Shown piece after piece: positions 48,327 through 57,298 of a DNA stretch of 64,000 nt. The notes beneath the pieces were generated by a model. It did not search any database. It worked only from the letters and a program-made list of their open reading frames with translations, and was not told the origin of the DNA. Every line of letters starts with the position of its first letter. Position 1 is the first letter of the stretch. The stretch comes from Gemmata massiliana (GTDB lineage Bacteria; Planctomycetota; Planctomycetia; Gemmatales; Gemmataceae). Made by a program: the position numbers and the translations under genes. The DNA lies in assembly GCF_901538265.1 (NCBI RefSeq), contig NZ_LR593886.1, positions 3,617,738-3,681,737 on the forward strand. The letters are read 5' to 3'.

Positions 48327-49796
48327 TTAGGCACCGGTTGCGAGCGAGAATTCGGTAACGTCCCGCAAGCGATCGATTTCGGTCGCCCGGCGGGCTGCGT
48401 CCCAGCCGAGGCTATCGCCCATCCAGTCGGTGACCTGCGTAATGAGGGCGGTGCGATCGGGGTGGTAGTAGAGCCAGGACGTGCGCCGGACCAACACGTC
48501 GTCCAGGTGAACCGCCCACTCGTTTTGGCAACAGTCCCGAACGACGTCCGGATCGACCGGCGGCGGGAGTACGCCGCTGTGCTCCGGGCGCGCGAGTGGC
48601 ACTTTGGCCGTGAGCGATCGCAGCAGCCGCGTACCCAGGAACCGGCCCACTTGGTTTACTGTCTGCTCGCCCATGAGCCGGTACGTGGTCAACTTTCCCC
48701 CAACCACATCGAACCACCCCGGCTCGGCCATTCGGATCGCGTGCCCGCGCGACGTGTCTGATGGGGCGCCGGGTCGGGACTTGGCCGGGGCCACAAGCGG
48801 GCGCACGCCGGCCCAGGTCGCGATCACGTCCCCGGGAGTGATGCGGGTTTCGGGGAACGCGCCGTTTACGACTCCAAGCACGTATTCGATGTCAACCGCT
48901 TCGGTGCGGACCGCGCCCGGATCTCCGGAGTAGTCCGTGTCCGTGGTTCCCAGGATGACGCGCTCGCCCCACGGGATCACGAATAGAATACGGTCCCCCT
49001 CGGGGAGCACGACCGCATCGTTCACCGGGAGCCGTGTTCGATCGATGACGAGGTGGACGCCCTTGGTGAGCCGGAGTCGCACTTCGCTGTGCGGCAGTCC
49101 GGGTGCCCAGGCGCCGGTCGCGTTGACTACTGTGCGTGCTTGTACCTCAGCCCGTGCCCCATTCAAGCGATCCTGAATGACGCATCGCCATGCGCTGTCA
49201 ACCAACTCGCCGGACACATAAGCTGTGTAGTTCATTACGCTTGTGCCTACTTCGCCCGCGGACCGCAGGGTGTCGAGGACGAGGCGAGAATCGTTCGTGA
49301 GGGCATCGAAGTACCGCACAGCGCCGTTCAGCCCGGTGGTGCGAAGCCCGGGAATTTGCTCGCGTACTGCGTCCGGGCCGAGTGTCGATGAGTGCCCAAG
49401 GTTGTGTCCGCCGCACAGCAGGTCGTAGATGCGGACCCCCAGGGACAACTTCCACCGGGACCAACCGGCCCCGCGCCACGCTGGGAACACGAACGGTAGA
49501 GGCTCGCACAGGTGCGGTGCCAGGCGGCTCAGGAGCATTTTCTCGGCACTCGCCTCGCGCACGAGTCCGATGCGCCCCTGAGCCAGGTACCGAAGCCCAC
49601 CGTGCAACAGGCGCGACGACCGGCTGCTGGTGCCCGAGGCGAAGTCGGCTTGTTCGACCAGCAGCGTTTTTAGCCCGCGTGCCGCGGCGTCCCGTGCAAC
49701 TCCCGCCCCGACGATTCCCCCACCAATCACGAGCACGTCGAATCGCCCGTTGCCGAGAGCTTTGAGTCGGTCGCTCGTGGGAGCCTCGTCTGGCAT
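48327..49796 (-). CDS. glpD: FAD-dependent glycerol-3-phosphate dehydrogenase
   Basis: The 489-residue protein oxidises glycerol 3-phosphate to dihydroxyacetone phosphate at the membrane and passes electrons to quinone. The FAD-binding motif is DVLVIGGGIVGAGVARDAAA (residues 20-39), followed by VEQADFASGTSSRSSRLLHG and GGLRYL, typical of GlpD. WGERVILGTTDTDYSG (about 275-290) and WAGVRPLVAP fit the family, as does the C-terminal domain with GGKLTTYRLMGE. I chose the ATG at 49796; the frame continues to 49895 without family similarity. The stop lies 22 bases from the converging FAH gene. glpK and glpF are not adjacent. Confidence 0.9.
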   Translation of the reverse strand: MPDEAPTSDRLKALGNGRFDVLVIGGGIVGAGVARDAAARGLKTLLVEQADFASGTSSRSSRLLHGGLRYLAQGRIGLVREASAEKMLLSRLAPHLCEPLPFVFPAWRGAGWSRWKLSLGVRIYDLLCGGHNLGHSSTLGPDAVREQIPGLRTTGLNGAVRYFDALTNDSRLVLDTLRSAGEVGTSVMNYTAYVSGELVDSAWRCVIQDRLNGARAEVQARTVVNATGAWAPGLPHSEVRLRLTKGVHLVIDRTRLPVNDAVVLPEGDRILFVIPWGERVILGTTDTDYSGDPGAVRTEAVDIEYVLGVVNGAFPETRITPGDVIATWAGVRPLVAPAKSRPGAPSDTSRGHAIRMAEPGWFDVVGGKLTTYRLMGEQTVNQVGRFLGTRLLRSLTAKVPLARPEHSGVLPPPVDPDVVRDCCQNEWAVHLDDVLVRRTSWLYYHPDRTALITQVTDWMGDSLGWDAARRATEIDRLRDVTEFSLATGA

Positions 49797-49938
49797 TACA
49801 GCCTCTCGAACGAGTAGCGAAGTGGGAGCGTTTGGAAGCGGTGTGGAAATGTAGGGCCGGATTCTGTTCGCGAATTTCGGAACGTACCGGCCCATACGGG
49901 CGATCGGCTGATCGAGCTGAGAAGCGGTGTGAGCAGCA

Positions 49939-50352
49939 CTAGCGCGGCTTCGGACCGGTCGTGTCGTCCTGTGGCGGGAGCGCCAGGCCCTTGCTCATCA
50001 ACTTGGCGGCCACCTTGCTGCTCCGCGGCGGGAGCGCCGGACCCGTCGGCTGGGGGCGCTTCTCTTGCTTCTCGCGCACGAAACGCTTCCGCTTCTTTTT
50101 GACCTCTGGGACCGGCTTGGGCGGCGGCGGTTCCTTCACGGGCGGGGGTGGGACGACCTCGGCGGGCTTGTTGAGGGGCGTGATACCCTTGCCCTTGGCC
50201 TTCGCCAGCACGTTTTTCAGTGCTTCCGCTTTCGAGATCTCCTTTTTCGGCGGCTCGGACTTGGGCGCTTCCTTCTTCACCGCTTCGGGCTTCGGGGCCT
50301 CCTTCTTGGGTTCCTCGGGTTTGGGGGCTTCTTTCTTGGACTTCTTTCCCAT
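49939..50352 (-). CDS. Low-complexity Lys/Pro/Glu-rich protein
   Basis: The 137-residue protein begins MGKKSKKEAPKPEEPKKEAP and repeats the pattern KKEAPK(P/S)E five to six times in the first 45 residues. A Pro/Lys-rich middle follows (PPPPVKEPPPPKPVPEVKKK), then a basic stretch KKKRKRFVREKQEKRPQP and a short C-terminal segment with SSKVAAKLMSKGLALPP. It is probably disordered and may bind nucleic acid or acidic partners. The ATG at 50352 has GGAGA about nine bases upstream; a frame that stays open to 51201 is unlikely to be coding upstream. It may be co-transcribed with glpD 142 bases further on. No family recognised. Confidence 0.65.
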   Translation of the reverse strand: MGKKSKKEAPKPEEPKKEAPKPEAVKKEAPKSEPPKKEISKAEALKNVLAKAKGKGITPLNKPAEVVPPPPVKEPPPPKPVPEVKKKRKRFVREKQEKRPQPTGPALPPRSSKVAAKLMSKGLALPPQDDTTGPKPR

Positions 50353-50508
50353 TGAGTGTCTCCAGCGAGAGAGGGGATGAATCATGTTTTGTAGCGGATA
50401 ACGGTTCGCGGGACGATGCCTTTTGTGATCCCGAAATGGGATGTTTTGTAACGCTAGATAGGATCGAGGTTCGGAAGCGCGGAGCAGGGGAGGGGCCGGA
50501 AAAAGAAG

Positions 50509-50534
50509 AAGCCGGCGACTTCGGTCGCCGGCTT
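50509..50534 (-). terminator. UUCG-type hairpin, minus-strand terminator candidate
   Basis: AAGCCGGCGAC (50509-50519) and GTCGCCGGCTT (50524-50534) form a perfect 11-bp stem around TTCG (plus strand). On the minus strand the stem is followed by CTTCTTTTTCC, a T-rich tail, so it would stop a minus-strand transcript coming from 50535-50850. No gene is seen there. Confidence 0.6.
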
Positions 50535-50851
50535 TCGTTGATAGGTTGGTTGAAGTGCGGTCAGGTGTGTGGGGTGGGCCGGGGGGAAGTTCAGCCCGAT
50601 TCGTGTTCGTCATCTGACGTAATGCAGCCCACGTGCCAAACAAAACGTGCAAGAACCGGGGCGTTACAAATGCCTGGAATTTCAGGGTGATCGAGCATTT
50701 CAAGGGACGTTGTGTATACTCCCCAATTGTAAGGCTTACTCTCAGCGCGGCTCGCGGGTGGGTACTTTCTTGCCGGGTAGTGGGTCGTTGTGTTCCGAAC
50801 GCGGGGCGGTGATAATCGGTCCGCCGCTGCCCCCGTTTTGAGGAACGCTTC
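50535..50851. other. Gap upstream of the thioredoxin-like gene
   Basis: Together with 50353-50508 this gap has no supported gene. A minus-strand frame at 50591-51085 overlaps the signal peptide of the next gene antisense and is rejected. TTGTGTATACTCCCC near 50709 contains a -10-like TATACT. An unannotated minus-strand RNA ending at the UUCG hairpin is possible. Confidence 0.4.
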
Positions 50852-51400
50852 ATGATTCGCGTGTTGCTCGTTTCGATGTTCGCTCTGGTTCCCAGCGCGG
50901 TTCGGGCCGAAGACCCCAAACCGAAGGGACCACCCGCGGCCGACGTGCTGGCCGAGGCACTGGCCGCTGCGAAGAAGGACGGCAAAGCCGTGTTCCTGGC
51001 GTTCGGTTCGCCGACGTGCGGGTGGTGCAAGTACCTGGATAAGTTCAACGCCCGGCCCGCGGTCGCGAAGGCGCTGGCCCCGCACGTGGTGTTCGTGAAA
51101 GTGGACGTGGTGGACAACCCGGGCGGGGAGAAGTTGTACGAGAAGTACGCGCCCGAACCGGGCGGCGTGCCGGTGTGGGTCTTCCTATCGGCCGAGGGCA
51201 AGGTGCTGTCCGATTCGTTCGCGGAAGAGAAGGGGAAGAAGCAGAACGTCGGGTTCCCCTACGAGCTGAGCGAAGTGGCCCACTACGAGAAGGCGCTGCG
51301 GACCGCGCTGCCGAAACTGACCGACGCCGAGGTCGTGGACCTGATCAAGGAACTGAAGGACGCAGGACCAAAGAAGGAAAAGAAGGACGACAAGAAGTAA
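50852..51400 (+). CDS. Exported thioredoxin-like protein (CGWC)
   Basis: The 182-residue protein has a signal peptide (MIRVLLVSMFALVPSAVRAE, cleavage near 19) and a thioredoxin-like domain of the Thioredoxin_7/DUF255 kind: FLAFGSPTCGWCKYLD with Cys56 and Cys59, VFVKVDVVDNP and a cis-Pro in GGVPVWVFLS. Proteins of this kind reduce or isomerise disulfides in the periplasm. The C terminus is Lys-rich (PKKEKKDDKK). The ATG at 50852 is the only sensible start. It ends in a 24-bp perfect inverted repeat shared with ftsH, which converges from the other side. Confidence 0.85.
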   Translation: MIRVLLVSMFALVPSAVRAEDPKPKGPPAADVLAEALAAAKKDGKAVFLAFGSPTCGWCKYLDKFNARPAVAKALAPHVVFVKVDVVDNPGGEKLYEKYAPEPGGVPVWVFLSAEGKVLSDSFAEEKGKKQNVGFPYELSEVAHYEKALRTALPKLTDAEVVDLIKELKDAGPKKEKKDDKK

Positions 51401-51417
51401 CCCCCCGTTCGTAAATC

Positions 51418-51468
51418 GTAAACGCACGCGGTTCGTCAGGAGGCTCCTGACGAACCGCGTGCGTTTAC
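51418..51468. terminator. Perfect 24-bp inverted repeat between thioredoxin-like gene and ftsH
   Basis: The arms 51418-51441 and 51445-51468 are exact reverse complements of 24 bases around the 3-base loop GGC. The inverted repeat lies between two convergent stops and should act as a bidirectional terminator even without a long T run. Confidence 0.85.
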
Positions 51469-51485
51469 AGACAGGTGAAGTTACT

Positions 51486-53546
51486 TTACGCTCCCCCGAA
51501 AGCCAGTCCCGGTTTGGGCGGGGCTTCGGGTTTCGGAGCGGGTTCGGGCTGCGGAACGGGCGCCGGAGTCACCGCTTTGGGCGCTTCCGGCCGCAGTTCC
51601 GCGAGTGGCACCCCGGACATCAGCTTCTCGACCTCCGTGCGGTCGATCTCTTCGTGCATCAGGAGCGCGTCCGCGATCACGTCGAGCTTGTCGCGGTGGG
51701 TCCGAACAAGATCCTGTGCCCGGGCCTCGGCGTCGATCAGGATGCGCTGGATCTCTTCGTCGATGAGCCGCGCCGTTCCTTCACTGTACGCCCGCGACTC
51801 TACGATCTCCTTGCCCAGGAAGACGTGCTCTTCGCCCTGCTGGTGGTACACCGGGCCGACGCGGTCGCTCATCCCGAACTGCGTCACCATCACGCGGGCA
51901 ATCCGGGTCGCTTGTTTCAGGTCGCCGACCGCCCCGGAGAGCGGCTCGCCGAGCACGAGCTTGTCGGCCGCGCGCCCGCCCATCGTCATCACGAGCATCG
52001 CGTTCAGCTCGCTTTGCGAGTGGTCCACGCGCTCTTCGTCCTGGTGGAACAGGGTGACGCCGCCCGCGCGCCCGCGCGGGATGATCGAAACGCGGTCGAG
52101 GGCGTGCATCGCCGACGGCATGAGGAACGCACAGAGCGCGTGCCCGGCTTCGTGGTACGCGGTGCGGCGCTTCTCGTCGTGCGAGAACGGTTCCTCGCGC
52201 TGGCTCCCGAGCCGCACCCGGTCGGCCGCGCGGTCGAAGTCCACTTGCTCGATCTTGTTCCGGCCCGAGCGCACGGCCAGGAGCGCGGCCTCGTTGCACA
52301 GGTTCTTCAGTTCCGCGCCACTCATCCCGACCATCCCGCGCGCCACGCGCTCCAGGTCCACGAGGTCCGAGAGCGGCTTGTTGCGCGTGTGGACCTTCAG
52401 GATCTCGAGCCGGCCCTTCCAGGTCGGTCGGTCCACGGTGATGTGCCGATCGAAGCGCCCGGGGCGGAGCAGGGCGGCGTCGAGCACGTCCGGCCGGTTG
52501 GTCGCGGCCATCACGATGACCGTTTCCGTCGGCTGGAACCCGTCCATTTCGGACAGGATCTGGTTGAGCGTCTGCTCGCGCTCGTCGGACCCGCCGCCGT
52601 ACCCGGCGCCGCGCATCCGGCCCACGGCGTCAATTTCGTCGATGAAGATCACGCACGGCGAGTGCTCCTTCGCGGTGCGGAACATGTCCCGCACGCGGCT
52701 CGCCCCGACGCCCACGAACATCTGAATGAACTCGCTCCCGCTGATGGCGAAGAACGGCACGTTCGCTTCACCGGCCACGGCCTTCGCGAGCAGCGTCTTC
52801 CCGGTTCCGGGCGGGCCGACGAGCAGCGCGCCCTTGGGAACCGCCGCCCCGATGCGGGTGAACTTGCCCGGGTTTTTCAGTTCCCCGACCATCTCGGTCA
52901 GCTCGCGCTTCGCCGACCCCATCCCCGCCACATCGTCGAACGTGACGCGCCCCTTACCCTTCTCGTACCGCTTCGCGGGGCTGCGGATGTAGTTGTTGAT
53001 GAACCCGCCGCCCATCGGGTCGCGGAGCTTCGGCAGGAAGAACACGACGAACACGGTGATGATGCCGCACACGATCAGCAGTTGCAGGAGGAGCGGCCCG
53101 AGCCACGGGGTCGGCTCCTCGCGCCGGTTGATGACGACCGGTGTCAGTTGGCTCTCGGCCGGCGCCTTCTTGATGACGTCCTGGTCGGCCTTTTCGATGT
53201 CCGCGGTGAGCGTGCGCTGGTCGTTGCTGTGCGGGAGGAGCACTGCAAATCGGCCGGTTTTGCCCAGTTCCAGCTTTTTGGCGAGTTCGGAGTTCGGGTC
53301 GCGGACCTCGCCCTCGGCTCGGTCGGTACCGACCAGGGTGACGGACTTCAGTTGGCCCGCATTCATCAGTTCGCGGAACCGGGAGTAGTCGATTTCACGG
53401 TAGTTGTTCTTGAACGCGAGGAACGCGAACGCGATGACCCCGAGTACAATGAGCGCGATCCACCCGCCGGGGAGCAGCGGGTTGGTCCGCTTGGGCGCGG
53501 GCTGTTGCGAACCGTTGGGGGGCGGGCTGTCTTGTTGCTCGGCCAT
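51486..53546 (-). CDS. ftsH: ATP-dependent zinc metalloprotease FtsH
   Basis: The 686-residue protein degrades misfolded membrane proteins and short-lived regulators at the inner membrane. Two membrane segments (about 28-48 and 150-172) flank a periplasmic domain. The AAA+ domain has Walker A GPPGTGKT (about 244-251), Walker [13 protein letters not shown], and the second region of homology [18 protein letters not shown]. The zinc site HEAGH lies at about 465-469, with the third ligand further on in the usual place. The C terminus is Pro/Ala-rich. Length and order are normal for FtsH. The ATG at 53546 is clear. It is transcribed from the 264-base gap behind the tex gene. Confidence 0.96.
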   Translation of the reverse strand: MAEQQDSPPPNGSQQPAPKRTNPLLPGGWIALIVLGVIAFAFLAFKNNYREIDYSRFRELMNAGQLKSVTLVGTDRAEGEVRDPNSELAKKLELGKTGRFAVLLPHSNDQRTLTADIEKADQDVIKKAPAESQLTPVVINRREEPTPWLGPLLLQLLIVCGIITVFVVFFLPKLRDPMGGGFINNYIRSPAKRYEKGKGRVTFDDVAGMGSAKRELTEMVGELKNPGKFTRIGAAVPKGALLVGPPGTGKTLLAKAVAGEANVPFFAISGSEFIQMFVGVGASRVRDMFRTAKEHSPCVIFIDEIDAVGRMRGAGYGGGSDEREQTLNQILSEMDGFQPTETVIVMAATNRPDVLDAALLRPGRFDRHITVDRPTWKGRLEILKVHTRNKPLSDLVDLERVARGMVGMSGAELKNLCNEAALLAVRSGRNKIEQVDFDRAADRVRLGSQREEPFSHDEKRRTAYHEAGHALCAFLMPSAMHALDRVSIIPRGRAGGVTLFHQDEERVDHSQSELNAMLVMTMGGRAADKLVLGEPLSGAVGDLKQATRIARVMVTQFGMSDRVGPVYHQQGEEHVFLGKEIVESRAYSEGTARLIDEEIQRILIDAEARAQDLVRTHRDKLDVIADALLMHEEIDRTEVEKLMSGVPLAELRPEAPKAVTPAPVPQPEPAPKPEAPPKPGLAFGGA

Positions 53547-53742
53547 TTCTATGTCCTCGGTCGCGGGGTGCGTGGCCCGCGCGGGGCGACGATGCTGTTA
53601 CGAGCGTTCCGCACTCACGAAACGAGTGCGGGGTGTGAAGATATTGTACGGGCGAACGACCGCGAGAAGGGAACTCGAAACGAGAGAACGGGTTTTGCGG
53701 TTCAATTCGGTGAGGGGAGGAATTATTCAGCTACCAACTTTC

Positions 53743-53794
53743 CCCCGTGGTACCGTCCGAAGAAGCAAATCTCCTCTTCGATGATACCACGGGG
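53743..53794. terminator. Two-tier hairpin after the tex gene
   Basis: CCCCGTGGTA (53743-53752) pairs with TACCACGGGG (53785-53794). An inner stem pairs CGAAGAAG (53758-53765) with CCTCTTCG (53773-53780), with one unpaired base. The structure lies 17 bases after the tex stop (minus strand) and probably forms the 3' end of the tex message; no T run follows. The remaining bases up to 53546 are AT-rich for this genome and likely hold the ftsH promoter. Confidence 0.6.
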
Positions 53795-53810
53795 ACACAA
53801 GCGTCAGCAA

Positions 53811-56800
53811 CTAGCTCTGGCCTTCGGTCTTGGGCTCTTCCGGTTTCGGCTCCTCGGCCTTCACTTCGGGCTTCGGTTCTTCGACCTTCGGGGCCTCCGG
53901 CTCGACGGGCTTGAAGAACGCGAGCAGTTCACCGAACGTGTTCAGCGCCGCTTTGCCGGCCTTCTTTTCGGGCGTCAGGTTCGGCAGCGGCTTCGGCTTG
54001 CTCGGTTTCTTGGGCAGAAGCGGTTGAACCGGTTCCGCGGGTTGCGCACTCGCGGGCGGGTTGGTATTCGCCGGTGCCGGGCCGCGGTTGAACCGTCCGC
54101 CGCCTTGTCCCTGACCCTGGCGCGGTTGGAAGCCGCCGCGTTGCGGGTACCCACCTCGATTCCCACCGCGATCGTCGCGGGCCGGTTGCGGCGGGCGTTC
54201 GCGCTGCTCTTGCGGCGCGGGCCGCGCACCCTGTTGGGGTCGTTCGCCGCGCTGCTCACGAGGCGCGTGACCGCCGCGGGCCGGGCCGCGCTCTTGCGGG
54301 CGCCGTTCCTGCCCCGGCGGGATCATCGACAGCGAGATCTTCTTCTCGCCGGCCTTCACGTCCATCACCCACACCGTGACGACGTCGCCGACCGAAACCA
54401 CGTCGTAGGGGCTCTTGATGTAGCGGTTCGCCATCTGGCTGATGTGAACGAGGCCGCTCTCCTTCAGCCCGATGTCCACGAACGCCCCGAACGGCACCAC
54501 GTTCAGCACGGTGCCCTTCAGCTCCATGCCCTGCGTGATGTCTTCGAGGCGCAGCACGCCCGTCTTGAAGATCGGCGGGGGCAGATCCTCGCGCGGGTCG
54601 CGCCCGGGGCGCGCGAGCGAGGCGAAGATGTCGTCGAGCGTCGGTTCGCCGACGTTCAGCTTACCCGCGATCTCGGCCAGGTTCGCGCCGTTGAGTTTGG
54701 TGCGGAGTTCCTCGACCTTGGCCTTGTCGCGCAGGTCCGCGGGCGTGAGCCCGAAGTCCGAGAGCACCTGGCGCGCGAGCGGGTAGCTTTCCGGGTGAAT
54801 CCACGTGCTGTCGAGCGGGTCCGGGCCGTCGGGCAGTTTGAGGAACCCGGCGGCCTGGGTGAACCGCTTTTCGCCCAGCCCGGGCACCTGGAGGAGCTGC
54901 TCGCGGTTGGCGAACGCGCCCTGCTTCTCGCGGTAGGTGACGATCTCTCGCGCCACCAACTGGTTCAGCCCGGACACGTGGCGCAGGAGCGGCACGCTCG
55001 CGGTGTTCAGGTCGACGCCCACTTGGTTCACGCTCGATTCGATCACGCCCTCGAGCGATTCCTTCAGGAACTTCGGCTTCACGTCGTGCTGGTACAGCCC
55101 GACGCCGATGTGCTGCGGGTCGATCTTCACCAGTTCCGCGAGCGGATCCTGGAGCCGGCGCCCGATGCTGATGGTGCCGCGCGTGGTCGCGTCCAGGTCG
55201 GGGAACTCTTCCCGGGCCACCGGGCTGGCCGAGTAGTCGCTCGCGCCCGCCTCGATGACGATGACGTAAGCGAGGTCTTCCGGTGCGTCGGGCAGCCCCT
55301 CGAGCGAGATCGGCGGCGGGGGCGGGACCGCGGGCGCGGCCGGGGCCACGGGAACCGACGGTGTATCGGGGGCACCGGTCGTCAGCGTTTCGCTCGGGGC
55401 CGGCGCTGCTTCGGGGTGCGTGGTGGTCGTTTCCGCCGGAACGAGCGCGGCGGGCGCCTCGGTGGAGAGCGTCACCGCCTCGGTCGGCACCACGGGCGCG
55501 CCGGAATCGAGCGAGATCGCCGCGGGCGCGGCCGTCACGACCGGCGCGAGTACCGGCTCTTGCGGAGCCGGCGGCGCAGCGGGCGTTTCTGGCGCGAGCG
55601 TGGACGCTTGCGGCGCGTCCGGCACGGGGTTCAGGCGCCGGTCCGCGAGATCGGAGATCAGGTCCGCGACGAGCTGCTCCGTGTCGCGGCACCCGGTCCC
55701 GTTCCCGATCGCGACGACGGAGAGCTGGTACTTGCGGACGAGCTGCTCCATCTTTCGCTTGGCGTCGGTTGCGTTCTTTTTCTGGCCGTGCGGGTAGATC
55801 ACCGCGTCTTCGAGCAACTTGCCGGTTTCGTCCAGCACCGCGAGCTTGCACCCGGTGCGGATGCCGGGGTCCACCGCGAGCACCTTGCGGCCGCGCAGCG
55901 GCGGCTGGAGCAGCAGGCTCCGGAGGTTCTTCGCGAACACCATGACCGCGTGCTCTTGAGCGCGGTCGGTGAGCTCGCGGCGGATTTCGCGCTCGAGGCT
56001 CGGCTTCAGCAGGCGCTCGAGCGCGTCCTTGGCGACCTCGAGCATCAGTCCGCGGTGCGGGTGGTCCGCGAGTCCGAGGTGGTAGGTCGTGATCTCCAGA
56101 CCCATCGCCGGGTCGGTGTCGATGCGGACCTTCAGGACGCCGGCCTTCTCACCGCGGTTGATCGCGAGCACGCGGTGCGGCGGGATGTCCTTGACCGGTT
56201 CGCGGAAGTCGAAGTACGGCTCGTACTCCTTGCCCTTGCTCTCGGGGACGCTCTCGCCCCGGATCGAGACGAGGACGCCGGTGTCCCAGGAGAACGCCCG
56301 CAGCGGCCCGCGCACCTCGGCGAAGTCCGCGACCATGTCGGCGAGGATGTTCCGCACGCCGGCCATCACGTCGTCGGTGTTCAACAGCCACTTGTCCGGG
56401 TCCACCAACCCCTGAACGACCTCGTCCAGCTTGTCGACGGCCGGGTCGCGGTTGAAGACCGCCTCGGCGAGCGGCCCCAGGCCCTTTTCGCGGGCCTCGG
56501 TCGCGAGCGACTTCTTCTTGGGCTTGAACGGCAGGTACAGGTCCTCGAGGCGCTTGGGGGCCTCGGCCGCGAGAATGGCCTGGGTGAGGGCGTCGTTCAG
56601 TTTCCCCTGGAATGCGATGCTCTTGAGGATCGTGCGCTTGCGGTCGGTGAGCGCTCGCAGATTCGTGACGCGGTCCTGGATGCGCCGGATGACGTCTTCG
56701 TTCAGCCCGCCGGTGCGCTCCTTGCGGTAGCGCGTGATGAACGGAACCGTGTTCTCGTCGTCGAGCAGTTGAACGACGGCCTCGACCTGTGCCTTGCGGA

Positions 56801-57083
56801 TCTGTAGATCCTGCGCGATGCGCGAGAGGTCGTGCGGCTGCGGCGCCGGCGGCACGTCCGGCACCGGCTGAGCGGGCAGGGCCGGCTCGCGGTGCGCGGG
56901 CGGCGGGGCCGCTTCCGCGGGTGCCGCGCCCTCGGCCGTCGGCTCCGCGGACGTGGCACTTTCCACCGCCGGTGCGGTAGAGCTTTCGGCCGGCGCGACC
57001 GATTCGGTCTCGGTCGGTGCTGCGTCGGGCGCGGGAACGGTGGAGTCGGTGGGCACGTTGGTCGTCGGGTCGGACGGGGTCAT
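53811..57083 (-). CDS. tex: Tex-family RNA-binding protein with an insertion in the YqgF domain
   Basis: The 1090-residue protein is about 300 residues longer than usual Tex. Residues 1-85 are an Ala/Pro/Glu-rich leader. The Tex core starts at about 90 (LQIRKAQVEAVVQLLDD, FITRYRKERTGGL). The YqgF (RNase H-like) domain starts with VLAVDPGIRTGCK at about 401 and runs to GNGTGCRDTEQLV (about 460). A Pro/Ala/Thr-rich insertion then occupies about 481-598, before the domain resumes with IEAGASDYSASPVAREEFPD. Helix-hairpin-helix units follow (VGVDLNTASVPLL, VPGLGEKRF). The S1 domain is at about 842-918 (GTVLNVVPFGAFVDIGLKES). An Arg/Gly/Gln-rich stretch and a PEP-rich tail end the protein. Tex acts in transcription and RNA metabolism. 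Confidence 0.93.
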   Translation of the reverse strand: MTPSDPTTNVPTDSTVPAPDAAPTETESVAPAESSTAPAVESATSAEPTAEGAAPAEAAPPPAHREPALPAQPVPDVPPAPQPHDLSRIAQDLQIRKAQVEAVVQLLDDENTVPFITRYRKERTGGLNEDVIRRIQDRVTNLRALTDRKRTILKSIAFQGKLNDALTQAILAAEAPKRLEDLYLPFKPKKKSLATEAREKGLGPLAEAVFNRDPAVDKLDEVVQGLVDPDKWLLNTDDVMAGVRNILADMVADFAEVRGPLRAFSWDTGVLVSIRGESVPESKGKEYEPYFDFREPVKDIPPHRVLAINRGEKAGVLKVRIDTDPAMGLEITTYHLGLADHPHRGLMLEVAKDALERLLKPSLEREIRRELTDRAQEHAVMVFAKNLRSLLLQPPLRGRKVLAVDPGIRTGCKLAVLDETGKLLEDAVIYPHGQKKNATDAKRKMEQLVRKYQLSVVAIGNGTGCRDTEQLVADLISDLADRRLNPVPDAPQASTLAPETPAAPPAPQEPVLAPVVTAAPAAISLDSGAPVVPTEAVTLSTEAPAALVPAETTTTHPEAAPAPSETLTTGAPDTPSVPVAPAAPAVPPPPPISLEGLPDAPEDLAYVIVIEAGASDYSASPVAREEFPDLDATTRGTISIGRRLQDPLAELVKIDPQHIGVGLYQHDVKPKFLKESLEGVIESSVNQVGVDLNTASVPLLRHVSGLNQLVAREIVTYREKQGAFANREQLLQVPGLGEKRFTQAAGFLKLPDGPDPLDSTWIHPESYPLARQVLSDFGLTPADLRDKAKVEELRTKLNGANLAEIAGKLNVGEPTLDDIFASLARPGRDPREDLPPPIFKTGVLRLEDITQGMELKGTVLNVVPFGAFVDIGLKESGLVHISQMANRYIKSPYDVVSVGDVVTVWVMDVKAGEKKISLSMIPPGQERRPQERGPARGGHAPREQRGERPQQGARPAPQEQRERPPQPARDDRGGNRGGYPQRGGFQPRQGQGQGGGRFNRGPAPANTNPPASAQPAEPVQPLLPKKPSKPKPLPNLTPEKKAGKAALNTFGELLAFFKPVEPEAPKVEEPKPEVKAEEPKPEEPKTEGQS

Positions 57084-57298
57084 GTTGCGAGCGTCCTGGG
57101 GACAGCGGGGCGGCTCCGGCAGCCGGAGTCGAGACGGTCCAGTGGCCGTGTGGGTTCGCGCGACCGGCCGGGCGCGCCTGAAGAGGCGTTCAGATGGTCA
57201 TGATTACGGGCCGATTCGGGGCGCGTCAAGGAACGAATCGCCACGAAAAGCCGCGATAACGTGAAGACCGCGCCCGGTGTCACCCGCTCCGGTGAGCG

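Noticed and set aside
50591-51085. A minus-strand frame upstream of the thioredoxin-like gene
   Set aside because: It overlaps that gene antisense, has no recognisable domain and no ribosome-binding site.
51459-56807. A 1782-codon open frame on the plus strand
   Set aside because: It runs antisense over ftsH and most of tex, which have clear motifs. Its protein is rich in Arg, His, Val and Glu without any domain, as expected from the complementary strand of GC-rich genes with strong codon bias.
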